Notes: generated by a model from the sequence alone, not told the origin. 64,000 bases of DNA from Halobaculum sp. MBLA0147 (GCF_041361345.1 NZ_JBGKAD010000001.1:1860001-1924000); one strand, 5' to 3'; positions 36,499 to 46,683 are shown, counted from the stretch's first letter. Made by a program: numbers and translations.

Positions 36499-38514
36499 AT
36501 GTCACGAGACGATTCGGCGGACGACGGCGACACCGACACCGACGGAGCGGCAGACGATCGGCAGGAAGAATCGGGCGGTGACGGTGACGCCACGGAGGAA
36601 CGGCCGAGTACAGACGGGTCCGGAGCGCCGGACGACTCCCGAGGATCGACTGCGGTCGACAGGGGAGACCACTCGGCCGACGGGACCCCAGAAGACCACT
36701 CGGCCGACGGGACCCCAGAAGACGACTCGATCGACGGGACCCCAGAAGACCACTCGGCCGACGGGACCATAGACCGCGATCCGGCCGACGGAGAGCAGTC
36801 GCAGTCGGACGACCGGATCGACTCCGTCGACGAACTCGTCCGCAGTACGGCCGACGACGGGGGTGAGATGGGCGGTACTCCCGAGACCACCGACTCGTCG
36901 GCTCCCGACTCGCCGACGGAAGGCTCGCCGGTGACCGACACGCGGTCCCTCGGAGACGACGGAGACGAGACCGTGACGGACACCGATCCAGTCGCGACCG
37001 ACACCGACACGACCGCGACGGACACGGACCCGATCACGACCGACACGGATCTCACGTCCACGTCTCGGTCGCGTTCGGACACGGCGGTCGACCTCGACGT
37101 CGACGAGGTGCTCGGGGACGACGACGGCGACAACACGGGGCTGTTCGACGACCTCCTCTCGGGTGAACCCATCTTCGAGAACAAGGAGGTGCTGCGGCCC
37201 TCCTACACGCCACAGAACCTCCCACACCGGAATGACCAGATCAACCAGATGGCGACGATCCTCGTCTCCGCGCTCCGTGGGGACACGCCGTCGAACATCC
37301 TGATCTACGGGAAGACCGGGACGGGGAAGACGGCGAGCGCGAAGTTCGTCTCCCAGGAGTTGGAGTCGACGAGCCAGCGGTACGACGTTCCCTGCGAGGT
37401 CGAGTACATCAACTGCGAGGTGACCGACACGCAGTACCGCGTCCTCGCACAGCTCGCCAACAAGTTCATCGAGAAGAACCGGACGGTGATCGACGACCGA
37501 CTCGAGGACCTCCGGACGCTGCGCTCGCGTGCGGTCGACGACGAGAGCGCACTCGCCGGGACCGAGTACGCCGACCTGTCGGCGTTGGACGACCGGGTCG
37601 AGTCGTTGACCGAGGAGCGCGAGGAGTTGGAGGAGGTGCCGATGACCGGGTGGCCGACGGACCGGGTGTACTCGGCGTTCTTCGACGCCGTCGACCACCA
37701 CGAACGCGTCGTGGTGATCATGCTCGACGAGGTGGACAAACTCGTCGAGAAGTCGGGCGACGACACGCTGTACAACCTCTCGCGGATGAACTCGGAGCTG
37801 GAGAACGCCCGGATCTCGATCATGGGCATCTCGAACGACCTGAAGTTCACCGACTTCCTCGACCCCCGCGTCAAGTCGAGTCTCGGCGAGGAGGAGATCG
37901 TCTTCCCGCCGTACGACGCCAACCAACTGCGAGACATCCTCCAGGCGCGTGCGGAGGTCGCCTTCGAGCCGGACGCGCTCACGGAGGACGTGATCCCGCT
38001 GTGTGCGGCCTTCGCGGCGCAGGAACACGGTGACGCCCGCCGCGCGCTGGACCTGCTCCGGACGGCGGGTGAACTCGCCGAGCGGAGTCAGGCGAACCGC
38101 GTCGAGGAGTCACACGTCCGGCAGGCACAGGACAAGATCGAACTCGACCGCGTCGTGGAGGTGGTCCGCACACTCCCGACACAGTCGAAGATCGTCCTGT
38201 TCTCGATCACCTTGCTGGAGAAGAACGGCGTCGAGGCGATCAACACCGGCGAAGTGTTCAACATCTACAAGCGACTCTGCGAGGAGATCGACGCGGACGT
38301 ACTCACCCAACGGCGCGTCACGGACCTGATCTCCGAGTTGGACATGCTCGGGATCGTCAACGCGGTCGTCGTCAGCAAGGGGCGGTACGGTCGCACGAAG
38401 GAGATCTCGCTGTCGGTCCCGATCGAGGAGACGGAGGCCGTGCTCATGTCGGACTCCCGGCTCGGCGACATCGACGACGTTCAGCCGTTCGTCCAGGCGC
38501 GGTTCGACAACTGA
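36499..38514 (+). CDS. orc1: Orc1/Cdc6 replication initiator with long acidic N-terminal extension
   Basis: 671 residues from ATG 36499. Residues from about 214 (GLFDDLLSGEPIFENKEVLRPSYTP) form the usual protein: Walker A YGKTGTGKT near 270, Walker B VVIMLDEVDKL near 405, sensor and arginine-containing segments, and a C-terminal winged helix (QSKIVLFSITLLEKNGVEAI to SKGRYGRTKEISLSV). It binds ORBs and loads MCM. The first 213 residues are disordered and very acidic with four 9-residue repeats of the DHSADGTPE type (DNA 36667-36774, 27-bp units) and a TDTD-rich part. Typical Orc1 proteins begin near the folded region, so the true start could be internal, but no good internal start is near 37130. 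Confidence 0.94.
   Translation: MSRDDSADDGDTDTDGAADDRQEESGGDGDATEERPSTDGSGAPDDSRGSTAVDRGDHSADGTPEDHSADGTPEDDSIDGTPEDHSADGTIDRDPADGEQSQSDDRIDSVDELVRSTADDGGEMGGTPETTDSSAPDSPTEGSPVTDTRSLGDDGDETVTDTDPVATDTDTTATDTDPITTDTDLTSTSRSRSDTAVDLDVDEVLGDDDGDNTGLFDDLLSGEPIFENKEVLRPSYTPQNLPHRNDQINQMATILVSALRGDTPSNILIYGKTGTGKTASAKFVSQELESTSQRYDVPCEVEYINCEVTDTQYRVLAQLANKFIEKNRTVIDDRLEDLRTLRSRAVDDESALAGTEYADLSALDDRVESLTEEREELEEVPMTGWPTDRVYSAFFDAVDHHERVVVIMLDEVDKLVEKSGDDTLYNLSRMNSELENARISIMGISNDLKFTDFLDPRVKSSLGEEEIVFPPYDANQLRDILQARAEVAFEPDALTEDVIPLCAAFAAQEHGDARRALDLLRTAGELAERSQANRVEESHVRQAQDKIELDRVVEVVRTLPTQSKIVLFSITLLEKNGVEAINTGEVFNIYKRLCEEIDADVLTQRRVTDLISELDMLGIVNAVVVSKGRYGRTKEISLSVPIEETEAVLMSDSRLGDIDDVQPFVQARFDN
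36667..36774 (+). repeat. 27-bp tandem repeat inside orc1
   Basis: Four copies of gaccactcggccgacgggac plus cccagaa, in frame, encode DHSADGTPE-like units in the N-terminal extension of Orc1. The third and fourth copies have diverged. Confidence 0.9.
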
Positions 38515-38948
38515 CTGCGGTCGTCGGGGCTGTTCCCGAGACTGCCAGCTCGTTCACGACCCCCACGATCCGTCTCGCGACTCCACTCGAACGGACTCGC
38601 GACTCCACTCGAACGGACGCCTCGGAACGAGACGAACCGCTTTTGTACCACCTGCCCGTTCACTCGTGTCCGGAGAAACTGCGGGGGCGACGACGCTCGA
38701 CACGGCGACTCCCCGTACCACCCCTTCTCTTCGCGTGGACGATCGCAAGACGACGGCCGGTTCCGACCCCTCTCCCCCTCCACACGAAACGACGGTGTCG
38801 GCGAGCGAGCCGAGTCGTCACTCGACGCGAAGTGGGGGTGTGCCGAACGAGGTCGATGTCGCGTTCCACTCGAACCCGACGGGGGCGTCGTCGTTCGACG
38901 CGTCTCGTACCAGACCCGAGGTGTCGCTCCGAGACTGGCTCTCCGGAG
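38515..38948. other. Intergenic region after orc1 with several ORB-like sites
   Basis: No gene is supported. A 22-bp direct repeat (tcgcgactccactcgaacgg plus ac) occurs at 38574 and 38596. Sites resembling the ORB core are at 38667-38688 (tccggagaaactgcggggg), 38718-38739 (minus strand tccacgcgaagagaaggggt), 38779-38797 (tccacacgaaacgacggtg) and 38864-38885 (ttccactcgaacccgacggg). They vary from the consensus more than the three sites before orc1. Confidence 0.55.
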
Positions 38949-40106
38949 TCACACCGGGTGTCCGGCACTGCCCCAGTCACCAGGTGTCGGTGGGCCGTCG
39001 GTCGTCACGGTGAGACCACCGCCGTCGACTCCGACCGTGACACCCTCACTGGCGGCGGCCGCGACGCCGCCACCGGCTCCGGTCGCGACACTACCGCCGG
39101 TAGCGGCCGCCGCGCTGCCGTCCGGACTCGACACCGGGGTCGTGGTCGCGGCACCGGAGAAGACGAGTCTGATCCACCCCAACAGCGGGATGCGGACGCG
39201 TGCGACACCACGGATCCACTCGGGTCTGACCGGCGGTGCGTCGATGCTGTTCACCTGGTCGTACATCCCGTTGTTGTCGCCCTTCGTCACGAAGCCGGCG
39301 TGTGGTGCCGGACAGTGACTGATCTCGCCGCAGGAGTCACCCGGGAGGTAGTCTGGGTTCGCGCGGTCGTACCAGTTCTCGCCCGCCTCGACGTAGAACC
39401 GCGCCCGGTGGATGATCGGCGGGCCGACCCGGTTCGGCGGGTTGTAGACGATCACCGACCCGGACGCGCCGAACGTCGCGTACCCCGTCTCCGCACCGAC
39501 CTGCGCGGGGACGACCCCCGTCTCCCCGACACCCGCGTCCGGCGCGAACCGCCCCGGCTCCGTCACGAACACCAGGTCGCCCTTCTCCATGTGTGGCTCC
39601 ATACTCCCCGACTCGACGGCGACCATCGGGGGCCACACCCCGGAGACGGAGAACAACACGAGTCCGACGACGGCGACGATCAGCGCCGACGACAGCGTCT
39701 CGCGGAGGAACACGACCGGGAGCGACTCGGACTCGCGGAACCGTCGCCAGAGGCCGGCGTCCGCCGGCGGGCCGGGACTCGCCGCCGACGGCTCCGGACG
39801 TGGTCGTCCACTCGGGCGGTCGTCTCCGTCCGCAGTCACGCCGGTCTCGATTGCCGTCCCGTCTGTCTCACTCGGAACTCCGTCTGTCTCACCCGACAGT
39901 CCTCCCGTCTCACTCGAAGATCCGTCCGTCTCGGGCGATCCGGATGGTCCGTCCGTCTCGGGTGACCCGTTCTCCGAGTCGGACGGGACCCCGTCGGTAC
40001 CTGCACTGCCGGGTTCCGAGTCGACGGGTCGACCGTCGTCGCCGTGGGTCCCGTCGCGGCCGCCGGCCGACGCGTCGTCGTCGCGCCGTCCCGCCTCGTC
40101 CGTCAT
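38949..40106 (-). CDS. Signal peptidase I (Sec11-like, S26 family)
   Basis: 385 residues from ATG 40106 (MTDEAGRRDDDASAGGRDG). It cleaves signal peptides of secreted proteins at the membrane. The first 115 residues are a Ser/Glu/Gly/Asp-rich cytoplasmic stretch with ETDG repeats. A helix at about 139-156 precedes the catalytic Ser169 in VAVESGSMEPHM. H233 in PPIIHRARFYVE replaces the bacterial Lys, as in archaeal and ER enzymes, and the acidic residue is in FVTKGDNNGMYDQ. The C-terminal 90 residues include a second hydrophobic segment and an Ala/Gly/Thr-rich end. Likely substrates include the secreted proteins in this window. Confidence 0.93.
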   Translation of the reverse strand: MTDEAGRRDDDASAGGRDGTHGDDGRPVDSEPGSAGTDGVPSDSENGSPETDGPSGSPETDGSSSETGGLSGETDGVPSETDGTAIETGVTADGDDRPSGRPRPEPSAASPGPPADAGLWRRFRESESLPVVFLRETLSSALIVAVVGLVLFSVSGVWPPMVAVESGSMEPHMEKGDLVFVTEPGRFAPDAGVGETGVVPAQVGAETGYATFGASGSVIVYNPPNRVGPPIIHRARFYVEAGENWYDRANPDYLPGDSCGEISHCPAPHAGFVTKGDNNGMYDQVNSIDAPPVRPEWIRGVARVRIPLLGWIRLVFSGAATTTPVSSPDGSAAAATGGSVATGAGGGVAAAASEGVTVGVDGGGLTVTTDGPPTPGDWGSAGHPV

Positions 40107-40356
40107 TGACCCCGCTTCCGGTGGGACGCGGGTCAACTTTCTGGTTTCCTGGGTCGCGTGTCGACGGGCGGTTCCGTCGTGAGAAACTCGCGTACCGCAC
40201 TGCGGTCCGTTCTGCTCTGCTCTACCTCGCTCCGTTCCCTGCTCCCGAGGGATCTCCGCGGTTTCGCCTACGGCGAGAGTCGCTGTCGATCTCTCGGGAA
40301 CTCGGTCACTCCACTCCGTTCCGTTCCCTGCTCCCGAGAGATCTCTGCGATCTCGC
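40107..40356. repeat. Spacer containing a duplicate of the aspS 3' end
   Basis: A 70-bp segment (40232-40301) repeats 40321-40390 with four mismatches. The second copy holds the last codons of aspS and its stop; the first still encodes [10 protein letters not shown] plus a stop on the minus strand but is detached from aspS. Each copy is also an imperfect hairpin through ctcccgagagatc and gatctctcgggaa, which may terminate transcription. Confidence 0.85.
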
Positions 40357-41661
40357 CTACGGCGAGAGTCGCTGTCGATCTCTCGGGAACAAGACCGCTT
40401 CGCGGATGTTGTCCAGATCCAACATCGTCGTCACGAGCCGGTCTGCGCCCATTCCCCACCCGGCGTGGGGCGGCATCCCGAACCGGAACATCTTGGTGTA
40501 GTAGTCGAACTCCTCGGGGTCGAGCCCCTGCTGTTCGAACCCCTCCACGAGGTGCTCGTAGCGGTGTTCACGCTGTCCGCCCGACACCAACTCCATCCGC
40601 GGGTGGTTCAGGTCGAACCCCGTCGACACCGTCTCGTCCTCGTCGGTGTCCATGATGTAGAACGGCTTGATCTCCGAGGGCCAGTTCGTGATGAAGTGGT
40701 GGCGGCCCACCTCCTGCCCGAGGACGTGTTCGGCCTCCGTCGACAGGTCGTCGCCCCACTCCAGCGTCTCGTCCAACTCGCCCGTCTCGTTGACCGTCTC
40801 CAGCGCCTCCCGGTAGGTCAGCCGCGGGAAGTCGCCCTCGGGCGTCTCGAACTCCTCCTCGAGGTCGAGTGCGGCCAACTGCTCGCCGCAGTTCTCCGCG
40901 ACCGCCTCGTAGGCGTTCTGGACGAGCGCCTCCGCCACGTCCATCGCCTCGTGGTGGTCGTAGAAGGCCGACTCGAAGTCGATCGAGATCGCCTCGTTGA
41001 GGTGTCGCGGCGTGTTGTGCTCTTCCGCGCGGAAGATCGGGCCGATCTCGAAGACCCGCTCGACGCCGGAGCCGGCCACCAGCTGTTTGAACAACTGTGG
41101 CGACTGGTTCATGAACGCCTCGCGACCGAAGTACGAGATCGGGAACAGCTCCGTCCCACCTTCCGTCCCGGTGGCGACGATCTTCGGCGTGTTGATCTCC
41201 GTCGCGCCGTGCTCGCGGAACGTCTCGCGGGCCGCTCGCAGCACCTCCGAGCGGATCTGGAAGATCGCCTGCACCTCGTCTTTCCGTGCGTCCAGCGTCC
41301 GGTTGTCGAGCCGCGTCGGCAACTCGGCGTCGACCTTCCCGGAGGGGTCCAAGGGGAGTTCCGGATCGGCACCGGCGACGACCTCGAACGCCTCGGGGGT
41401 GACCTCCACGCCGGTCGGGGCGCGTGGCTCCTCCTCGACGGCACCGCTGACGCGGACCACCGACTCGCGGTGGGCGTCGAGTGCCGTCTCGACGAGGTCG
41501 TCGTCCATCTCGTCTTTCTCGAACTTCACCTGGATCTTCCCGGTCGTGTCTCGCAGGATGAGGAACGCGATCCCGCCGAGGTCGCGGATCTCGTGGATCC
41601 ACCCGGCGACGGTCGCCTCCTCGCCCGCCGTGGCGTCTGCCGCGTACGTTCGTCCGTCCAT
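40357..41661 (-). CDS. aspS: Aspartyl-tRNA synthetase (archaeal type, probably non-discriminating)
   Basis: 434 residues from ATG 41661 ([20 protein letters not shown]). The N-terminal OB fold ([20 protein letters not shown]) binds the anticodon; the class II core has [20 protein letters not shown] (motif 1), [20 protein letters not shown] (motif 2) and [20 protein letters not shown] (motif 3). The His in WIHEI lies where discriminating archaeal enzymes carry Trp, so it probably charges both tRNA-Asp and tRNA-Asn, with amidation by GatCAB; this inference needs a proper alignment. The last codons lie inside a 70-bp repeat duplicated downstream. Confidence 0.95.
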   Translation of the reverse strand: MDGRTYAADATAGEEATVAGWIHEIRDLGGIAFLILRDTTGKIQVKFEKDEMDDDLVETALDAHRESVVRVSGAVEEEPRAPTGVEVTPEAFEVVAGADPELPLDPSGKVDAELPTRLDNRTLDARKDEVQAIFQIRSEVLRAARETFREHGATEINTPKIVATGTEGGTELFPISYFGREAFMNQSPQLFKQLVAGSGVERVFEIGPIFRAEEHNTPRHLNEAISIDFESAFYDHHEAMDVAEALVQNAYEAVAENCGEQLAALDLEEEFETPEGDFPRLTYREALETVNETGELDETLEWGDDLSTEAEHVLGQEVGRHHFITNWPSEIKPFYIMDTDEDETVSTGFDLNHPRMELVSGGQREHRYEHLVEGFEQQGLDPEEFDYYTKMFRFGMPPHAGWGMGADRLVTTMLDLDNIREAVLFPRDRQRLSP

Positions 41662-41745
41662 ACAGTCGCCTCTGCCGCGCGGCGGTTAAAACCGGTCGAT
41701 TCGTGGCAACGCGGGGCGTACGACCGGAAGTTACTGCTCGGCCGA

Positions 41746-44109
41746 TCAGTCGCCCCCTTCGCTCCCGTCCCCGTCGGCGACGAGGTCGTCGGACTCGACA
41801 GGCGCACTCGGCGTCTCTCCAGTCGTCGTCTCGTCCGTCTCGCCTCCGCCTTCCGCCTCGTCCGCTACCCCCGTGTCGCCGCCGTCTCCGTCCGGATCGA
41901 CCTCGAACTGCTGGACGGCCTCGCGGAGTTCGTCGGCGTCCTCGGAGACGCGCCGTGCGGTCCGAGACACCTCCGAGACGGTGGCGGTCTGTTCCTCCGC
42001 GGCCGCGGAGACCTCGCCGGCCTCCTGGGCGTTCTGCTCGGCGATCTCCGACACGTCGTCGACCATCGCGGCGACCTCCTCCGTCGAGGCCGCCTGGTCG
42101 TCCGTCGCGCGGTTGATGTCCTGGATGCCCTCGTTCGTCTCCGTGACCACCTCGTCGATGGCGACCAACGCGTCGATCGCGTCCTCGACGGTGTCGTTGC
42201 TCGCCCGCAGGCGCTCCCCGGCGGCCCGCATCCGGTCTGCCGTCTCCGTCGTCTGGGCCTGCACGTCGTCGACGAGCGCGTCGATGTCGTCGGCACGGTC
42301 GCCCGCCTCCTCGGCGAGTTGTTTGATCTCGTCGGCGACGACCGCGAAGCCGTCCCCGTCCGTGTCCGTCCGTGCGGCCTCGACGTTGGCGTTCAACGCC
42401 AGCATGTTCGTCTGGTCGGCCACGTCCGCGATCACGTCCGTGAACGCCTCGATCTGCTCGACCTGCTCGACCAACTCGTCGACGGCCCCGACCGCCTCGT
42501 CCATCTCCGACTCGATCTCGTCGAGCGCCTCGGAGGCGTCCTCGGCCGCCTCGCGGCCCTCGCGACTCCGTTCGGCGGCGGTCTCGGCGCTCGTCGCCAC
42601 CGCCCCACTCGTGGAGGCGACCTCCTCGACGGTCGCCGAGAGGTCGTTCGTCTCCGCCGCGACCTCCCGGAGCCGGTCGCGCTGGTCGTCCGTCCCGGCG
42701 CTGATCTCCTGGACGGTCGTCGCCACCTCGCCGGTCGCGGACTCGATCTCGTCGGCGCTGGCCGACAGCTCGTCCATCGACCCGGCGACGCTCTCGGCGA
42801 AGGTGCCGACCTCCGCCAGCGTCTCTTCTAAGTCCGCGACGACCGCGTTGAGCGTCTCGCCGATCTCGCGCATCCCCTCGTGGTCGCTCTCGGGGTCGAC
42901 GCGGACCGTGAAGTCGCCGTCGGCGAGCTCGCGGAGCGCCTCGCGGTACGTCTCCGCCTTCGCCTCGAGGTGATCCGACAGTGCCTCCGCCTCCTCGCGG
43001 GCCGACTCGGCCTCCTCGGTCGCCGCCTCGGCGGCGGCCATCTGCTCGCGGAGGTCCGTCCGCATCGTCTCCAACCCCCGCGCGAGGTCGCCGAACTCGT
43101 CGTCGCGGTCCGTCTCGACGACGGTGTCGAGGTCACCCTCCTGGAGTCGTCGCACGTCCGACTGGAGCGTCCGGAGGTCCCGCAGTGCCGGCCGCTCGAC
43201 GACCAACACGAAGCCGACGAGCCCCAACGCGATGGCTCCCAACAGGAGGAACAGGTCCGTCCGCAGCCCATCGACGACGCGGAAGAGGACCCCTGGCTCG
43301 GTGTAGGTGACGACGGACCACGCGGTCCCCTCGACGCCGTCGTAGCCGACGACGAGCCGCTCGCCGGTCGGACTGTTCGCACCCGACACCGTCGTCACGC
43401 CCTTCTCGCCGAGGATTCCGGACCGGACGGGCGCCGTGTCGACCCCGTCACCGCCGACGTGTTGGGTCCCGATCGCGGACCGGTTCTCACCGTCGTAGAC
43501 GACCACGCCGTTCAGGTCGACGATCCGGGTCGTACTCTCGTCCAACACGGAGGCCAAGCGGTCGTCGACGTAGTCGATCGGGACGACGGCGATCAACACG
43601 TCGCCGCCGGGAGTCCGTGTGTAGACGATCCACGACCCGCTGCCGGCGGTGTTCGCCCTGACGATGGCGTCGTTCTGGTCCATCGACGTGGGGAGCTCGT
43701 ACCCCAGCAGCGACACCGACTGCCCCATCACCTGTTCGTTCGACGTGGCCAGAATCTCGCCCGACGACGGGTCGACGAGGTGGATCGCGGAGATCTGTTC
43801 GGTCCCCGACCGCTGCTCGTACAGGTCGGTCAACCGCGTCGTCGCCGCGGCGGCGACCGACGACCCACGACGGACCCGCCCGGTCGTGTCGGCCAACTGC
43901 CGCGCGTTCGCCTTGAGGTTGAACACGACCGTCTGGACCGTGTTGTCCTGCACGTTCGCCTCCGCGGCCACCGTCGCCGTGCGCTCGCTCCGGACGGTGT
44001 CGCTCACCCCCGCGACCGTGTAGGCCCCGACCAGTGCACCGACCGCCACCACCGCCGCGAGACCGAGGAGTACCTTCGTCCGGTAACTCTCCCGTGGATC
44101 TAGCTCCAT
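41746..44109 (-). CDS. Methyl-accepting chemotaxis transducer (Htr) with periplasmic-type Cache sensor
   Basis: 787 residues from ATG 44109. Helix 1 ([20 protein letters not shown]) and helix 2 ([19 protein letters not shown], near 285-303) flank a 250-residue extracellular sensor resembling dCache ([39 protein letters not shown]). Two HAMP units follow ([20 protein letters not shown] and [19 protein letters not shown]), then the long signalling coiled coil with its conserved tip [20 protein letters not shown] that contacts CheA/CheW. Glu/Gln-rich heptads supply methylation sites. The C-terminus is acidic. The ligand is unknown. The TATA-like ttttcaaaag lies upstream near 44145. Confidence 0.94.
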   Translation of the reverse strand: MELDPRESYRTKVLLGLAAVVAVGALVGAYTVAGVSDTVRSERTATVAAEANVQDNTVQTVVFNLKANARQLADTTGRVRRGSSVAAAATTRLTDLYEQRSGTEQISAIHLVDPSSGEILATSNEQVMGQSVSLLGYELPTSMDQNDAIVRANTAGSGSWIVYTRTPGGDVLIAVVPIDYVDDRLASVLDESTTRIVDLNGVVVYDGENRSAIGTQHVGGDGVDTAPVRSGILGEKGVTTVSGANSPTGERLVVGYDGVEGTAWSVVTYTEPGVLFRVVDGLRTDLFLLLGAIALGLVGFVLVVERPALRDLRTLQSDVRRLQEGDLDTVVETDRDDEFGDLARGLETMRTDLREQMAAAEAATEEAESAREEAEALSDHLEAKAETYREALRELADGDFTVRVDPESDHEGMREIGETLNAVVADLEETLAEVGTFAESVAGSMDELSASADEIESATGEVATTVQEISAGTDDQRDRLREVAAETNDLSATVEEVASTSGAVATSAETAAERSREGREAAEDASEALDEIESEMDEAVGAVDELVEQVEQIEAFTDVIADVADQTNMLALNANVEAARTDTDGDGFAVVADEIKQLAEEAGDRADDIDALVDDVQAQTTETADRMRAAGERLRASNDTVEDAIDALVAIDEVVTETNEGIQDINRATDDQAASTEEVAAMVDDVSEIAEQNAQEAGEVSAAAEEQTATVSEVSRTARRVSEDADELREAVQQFEVDPDGDGGDTGVADEAEGGGETDETTTGETPSAPVESDDLVADGDGSEGGD

Positions 44110-44307
44110 CCTGACTCCCCCGAAGTGCTACGCTCTTCGACCACATTTTCAAAAGCGAAACGGCGTGATTCGCAGTTGTGATACGGAGGCACAAACTTCA
44201 AACGAACGGTAGGTGAACTGGAGCTGCCGGCGGGGGAGACGCGGACATCGTCGTGTGGTCGTCGGCCACTTCTGCGCGGACTCGTCCGCGGCGGCCTCCC
44301 GGATCGC
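44110..44307. other. Spacer between the transducer and GGGP synthase
   Basis: About 200 bp. The minus-strand promoter of the transducer is at 44140-44160 (gcttttgaaaatg); no other feature is seen. Confidence 0.4.
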
Positions 44308-45045
44308 TCACTCCGAGACGGTCTCGACGGGCTCGCTCGCGGCGCTCCCGTCCTTCGCGCCCTCGACGGTCTCTCGGACGGCCGCGACGCCCTCGTCGTG
44401 GACGAGGTCGCCGACGACGACGGCGTCGGCGTACTGGCCCATCTCGCGGGCGGTGTCGTAGTCGTGGACACCGCCGCCGTAGAACAGCGTCGCGTCGTCG
44501 AGTCCCGCGGCGGCGGCCTCGACGACGGCGGGGTCGCCGTAGGTGCCGGAGTACTCGACGTAGACGATCTCCTGGCCCAACAGCTTCTCGGCCGCGCGGG
44601 CGAACGCCGCCACGTCCTCGGGCGACTGGTCACAGTCCGCCTCGGTCAACTCGGCGGCGTCGGCGTCCGGGTTGAGGATGACGTACGCCTCCGTCGTCGT
44701 CCGGTCCCAGTCGACGTTGTCGTCGATCCGCACCCACTCCTTGTGGGCGCCGGTGATCCAGAACGGGTCCTGGGCGTTCAACACGACGGGGACGAGGTAG
44801 CCGTCCAGCGCCTCGTCCTCGACGACGACGGCGGGGTTCGACGGCTCCTGGTACAGTGGCACGTCGTGTGCCGCACAGGCGTCCATCACCCGCTCCATCT
44901 TCTCGGCGGTCACGTCGAAGGTGCCGCCGATCTCGATGGCGTCCGTCCCGGTCGCACACACGTCGGCGAACGTCTCGTCGCCGTGTAGCTCCTTGTCCGG
45001 GTCGAGTTTCAACACGTGATCCCACGACTCCCACGGGCGACTCAT
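44308..45045 (-). CDS. Geranylgeranylglyceryl phosphate synthase
   Basis: 245 residues from ATG 45045 ([20 protein letters not shown]). It joins sn-glycerol-1-phosphate to geranylgeranyl diphosphate, the first committed step of archaeal membrane lipids. The TIM-barrel landmarks are [66 protein letters not shown] and [16 protein letters not shown] with the phosphate loop [14 protein letters not shown]. The haloarchaeal group I form lacks some helices of methanogen enzymes. It is followed on the same strand by the transducer gene 200 bp on; an operon is doubtful. Confidence 0.94.
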   Translation of the reverse strand: MSRPWESWDHVLKLDPDKELHGDETFADVCATGTDAIEIGGTFDVTAEKMERVMDACAAHDVPLYQEPSNPAVVVEDEALDGYLVPVVLNAQDPFWITGAHKEWVRIDDNVDWDRTTTEAYVILNPDADAAELTEADCDQSPEDVAAFARAAEKLLGQEIVYVEYSGTYGDPAVVEAAAAGLDDATLFYGGGVHDYDTAREMGQYADAVVVGDLVHDEGVAAVRETVEGAKDGSAASEPVETVSE

Positions 45046-45165
45046 GTCTCTACCGCGTCGTTGGGCCGAGCCCGATTAAAAACTACGCGGAACCCGGGGC
45101 GACGACTCTCTCGGCGGTCCTCACCCGAGCGAACTCCCCGTCCACTACCGTAGTCGGCCACCCGA

Positions 45166-45771
45166 TCACGACCGATCGCGCGGTTCGCGACCGGTGAGTT
45201 CCGCCACGAGTTCCTCGACGCGGTCGATCACGACCTCCGGGGACGCGGTCGCGTCCACCCTGACGAAGCGGTCCGGCTCCGCCTCGCGCAGTCGCTCGTA
45301 GTTCGCCTCCACCTCGGCGAGGAAGCCGGCACGTTCGAACTTGTTCTCGGCACCCGCTCGTTCGGCGGCGGTCTGTGGGTCCACGTCGAAGTACAGCGTC
45401 GCGTCCGGCGTGCGGGTGAACGCCTCGTGGATCCCGCGGACGTACTCCAGCGGGCGCTTCAACTCCGTGTCGCCGAGACTCGCCGCCTGGTAGGCGTACC
45501 GCGAGTCCGTGTAGCGGTCGGAGATCACGAGCTTCTCCTCCGCGAGCGCGGGGCGGATCACTCGCGAGAGGTGAGCCGCGTGGTCCGCGGTGTAGAGGAA
45601 CAGCTCCGCCAGCGGGTCGGCGTCGTCGTCCGCCAGCGACCGCTCGGCGGCCTCCCCGTACCACGACTCCGTCGGCTCGCGGGTGAACACCGCGTCCGGG
45701 TACGCGTCCCGCAGCGCCTCCCAGGCGGTCGTCTTCCCGCTCCCGTCGAGTCCCTCCAGCGTGACCAGCAT
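45166..45771 (-). CDS. tmk: Thymidylate kinase
   Basis: 201 residues from ATG 45771 ([20 protein letters not shown]). It phosphorylates dTMP to dTDP. P-loop GLDGSGKTT at 7-15, DR motif [24 protein letters not shown] and the lid-type [16 protein letters not shown] are typical. The first 16 codons and about 45 bp upstream form one copy of a 95-bp direct repeat whose second copy is at 47416-47509. Confidence 0.95.
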   Translation of the reverse strand: MLVTLEGLDGSGKTTAWEALRDAYPDAVFTREPTESWYGEAAERSLADDDADPLAELFLYTADHAAHLSRVIRPALAEEKLVISDRYTDSRYAYQAASLGDTELKRPLEYVRGIHEAFTRTPDATLYFDVDPQTAAERAGAENKFERAGFLAEVEANYERLREAEPDRFVRVDATASPEVVIDRVEELVAELTGREPRDRS

Positions 45772-45818
45772 CTACCCGGGTGTTCGACGGCCCGGGGTTA
45801 GGAATTGTGGGTCGCGAC
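45724..45818. repeat. Left 95-bp direct repeat (5' end of tmk)
   Basis: From ggcggtcgtcttcccgctcc to gggtcgcgac. Compared with 47416-47509 there are six mismatches and one missing base by eye. It contains the start of tmk and its upstream region and ends four bases before the stop codon of the next gene. Confidence 0.92.
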
Positions 45819-45821
45819 CGG

Positions 45822-46574
45822 TCACGGGACTTCGGCTGCCCGCTCTCGCAGCCGGTCGACGCTCACCCACGAGTGACACCGCCCGGCGAGGTCGAACAGC
45901 CGGAACTCGTTGCGGTGGACCCAACTGTACGCCGGGAGGTCGCCGTCGGCGAGTCGCGCTCGGGCGTCGGCTTCGAGTTCGGATCGCTCCACGTCGACCC
46001 CGTTCTCGGCGGCCGCCTCGATCAACTCGGTGACACGCGTCTCCCGTTCGGCCTCGTCCCCGTCGTCGTCGTACGCGGCGACGACCGCCGCGAGGAGTTC
46101 CGCCCTGCTGTCGATCTCGTGGTCGTCGATCCAGAAGTAGTCTCTCGGGAGGACGTGCGTCCGCTCGAAGTACGGCGAGTCGCTCACCTTCCCGAGTTCG
46201 GTGACCTCTCCGCCGGCGTCCTGTTCGTACACGCCGACGACGGTGTCGGTGTACGCGGCGACGACGTGGAACCGGATCTCGAACTCGGGGAGACGAGACA
46301 GGTCCATCTCCGGGAGGTCGCCGAGCACGTACGCGTACGACCCGACCCTCGCGTTGAGTTCGTCTGCGACCGTCCGGAGTCGTCTGACGTACGGCTCGCG
46401 GTAGCTCCCGAGCACGAAGTACGTCGTCTCCGGCGTCTGGAGCGGCGCGAGTTCTCGGTTCGCGTACCCCAACACCTCGGCCGCTTCGTCCGGTTCGAGT
46501 TCCACGTCGCCGAGCGCCCGGTCGATCGCCGCCTCGACCTCGGCCGCGTCTCCGGGCGGGGAGAGCTCGTCCAT
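45822..46574 (-). CDS. Nucleoside-deoxyribosyltransferase/TIR-like protein, cassette gene
   Basis: 250 residues from ATG 46574 (MDELSPPGDAAEVEAAIDRA). Function not known. Residues 53-58 (FVLGSY) resemble the first strand and phosphate turn of the nucleoside 2-deoxyribosyltransferase/TIR-like fold; RRLRTVADELN forms the next helix, AYVLGDLPEM the next strand, then HVVAAYTDTVVGVYEQDAGGEVTELGKV at 103-130 gives D110 and E126 in the positions of the substrate-contact Asp and catalytic Glu of that superfamily. The second half is helical with WVHRNEFRLFDLAGRCHSWV. The protein at 54964 has the same order of motifs. It lies inside a two-gene unit bounded by direct repeats and diverges from a winged-helix gene. 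Enzymatic activity is inferred from motif order only. Confidence 0.55.
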   Translation of the reverse strand: MDELSPPGDAAEVEAAIDRALGDVELEPDEAAEVLGYANRELAPLQTPETTYFVLGSYREPYVRRLRTVADELNARVGSYAYVLGDLPEMDLSRLPEFEIRFHVVAAYTDTVVGVYEQDAGGEVTELGKVSDSPYFERTHVLPRDYFWIDDHEIDSRAELLAAVVAAYDDDGDEAERETRVTELIEAAAENGVDVERSELEADARARLADGDLPAYSWVHRNEFRLFDLAGRCHSWVSVDRLRERAAEVP

Positions 46575-46606
46575 CGTCGAACGTGACTCGCGGACTAGAC
46601 TACTTC

Positions 46607-46652
46607 GGCTTTTTGCCTCGAAACCAGACTAGTTCGTCCGAACTATTATTGT
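46607..46652. promoter_or_regulatory. Divergent promoter with palindromic operator (46630-46645)
   Basis: tagttcg-tc-cgaacta is a perfect 7-bp inverted repeat with a two-base centre at 46630-46645. It overlaps or touches the plus-strand TATA-like aactattatt (46641-46650) and lies behind the minus-strand TATA-like ggcaaaaagcc (46607-46618). Related half-sites actaga occur at 46594 and agactag at 46626. The adjacent winged-helix protein is the obvious candidate binder. Confidence 0.7.
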
Positions 46653-46683
46653 CGGCGGGAACCGAACGACACACGAGCCGACG

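Noticed and set aside
40465-42831. A 788-codon open frame on the plus strand across aspS and the chemotaxis transducer
   Set aside because: It is antisense to two clear genes, is rich in Arg, Val and Leu without family motifs, and arises from the strong third-position G/C bias. The same applies to long antisense frames at 844-2265, 12772-14301, 36502-38028 and 62126-63796.
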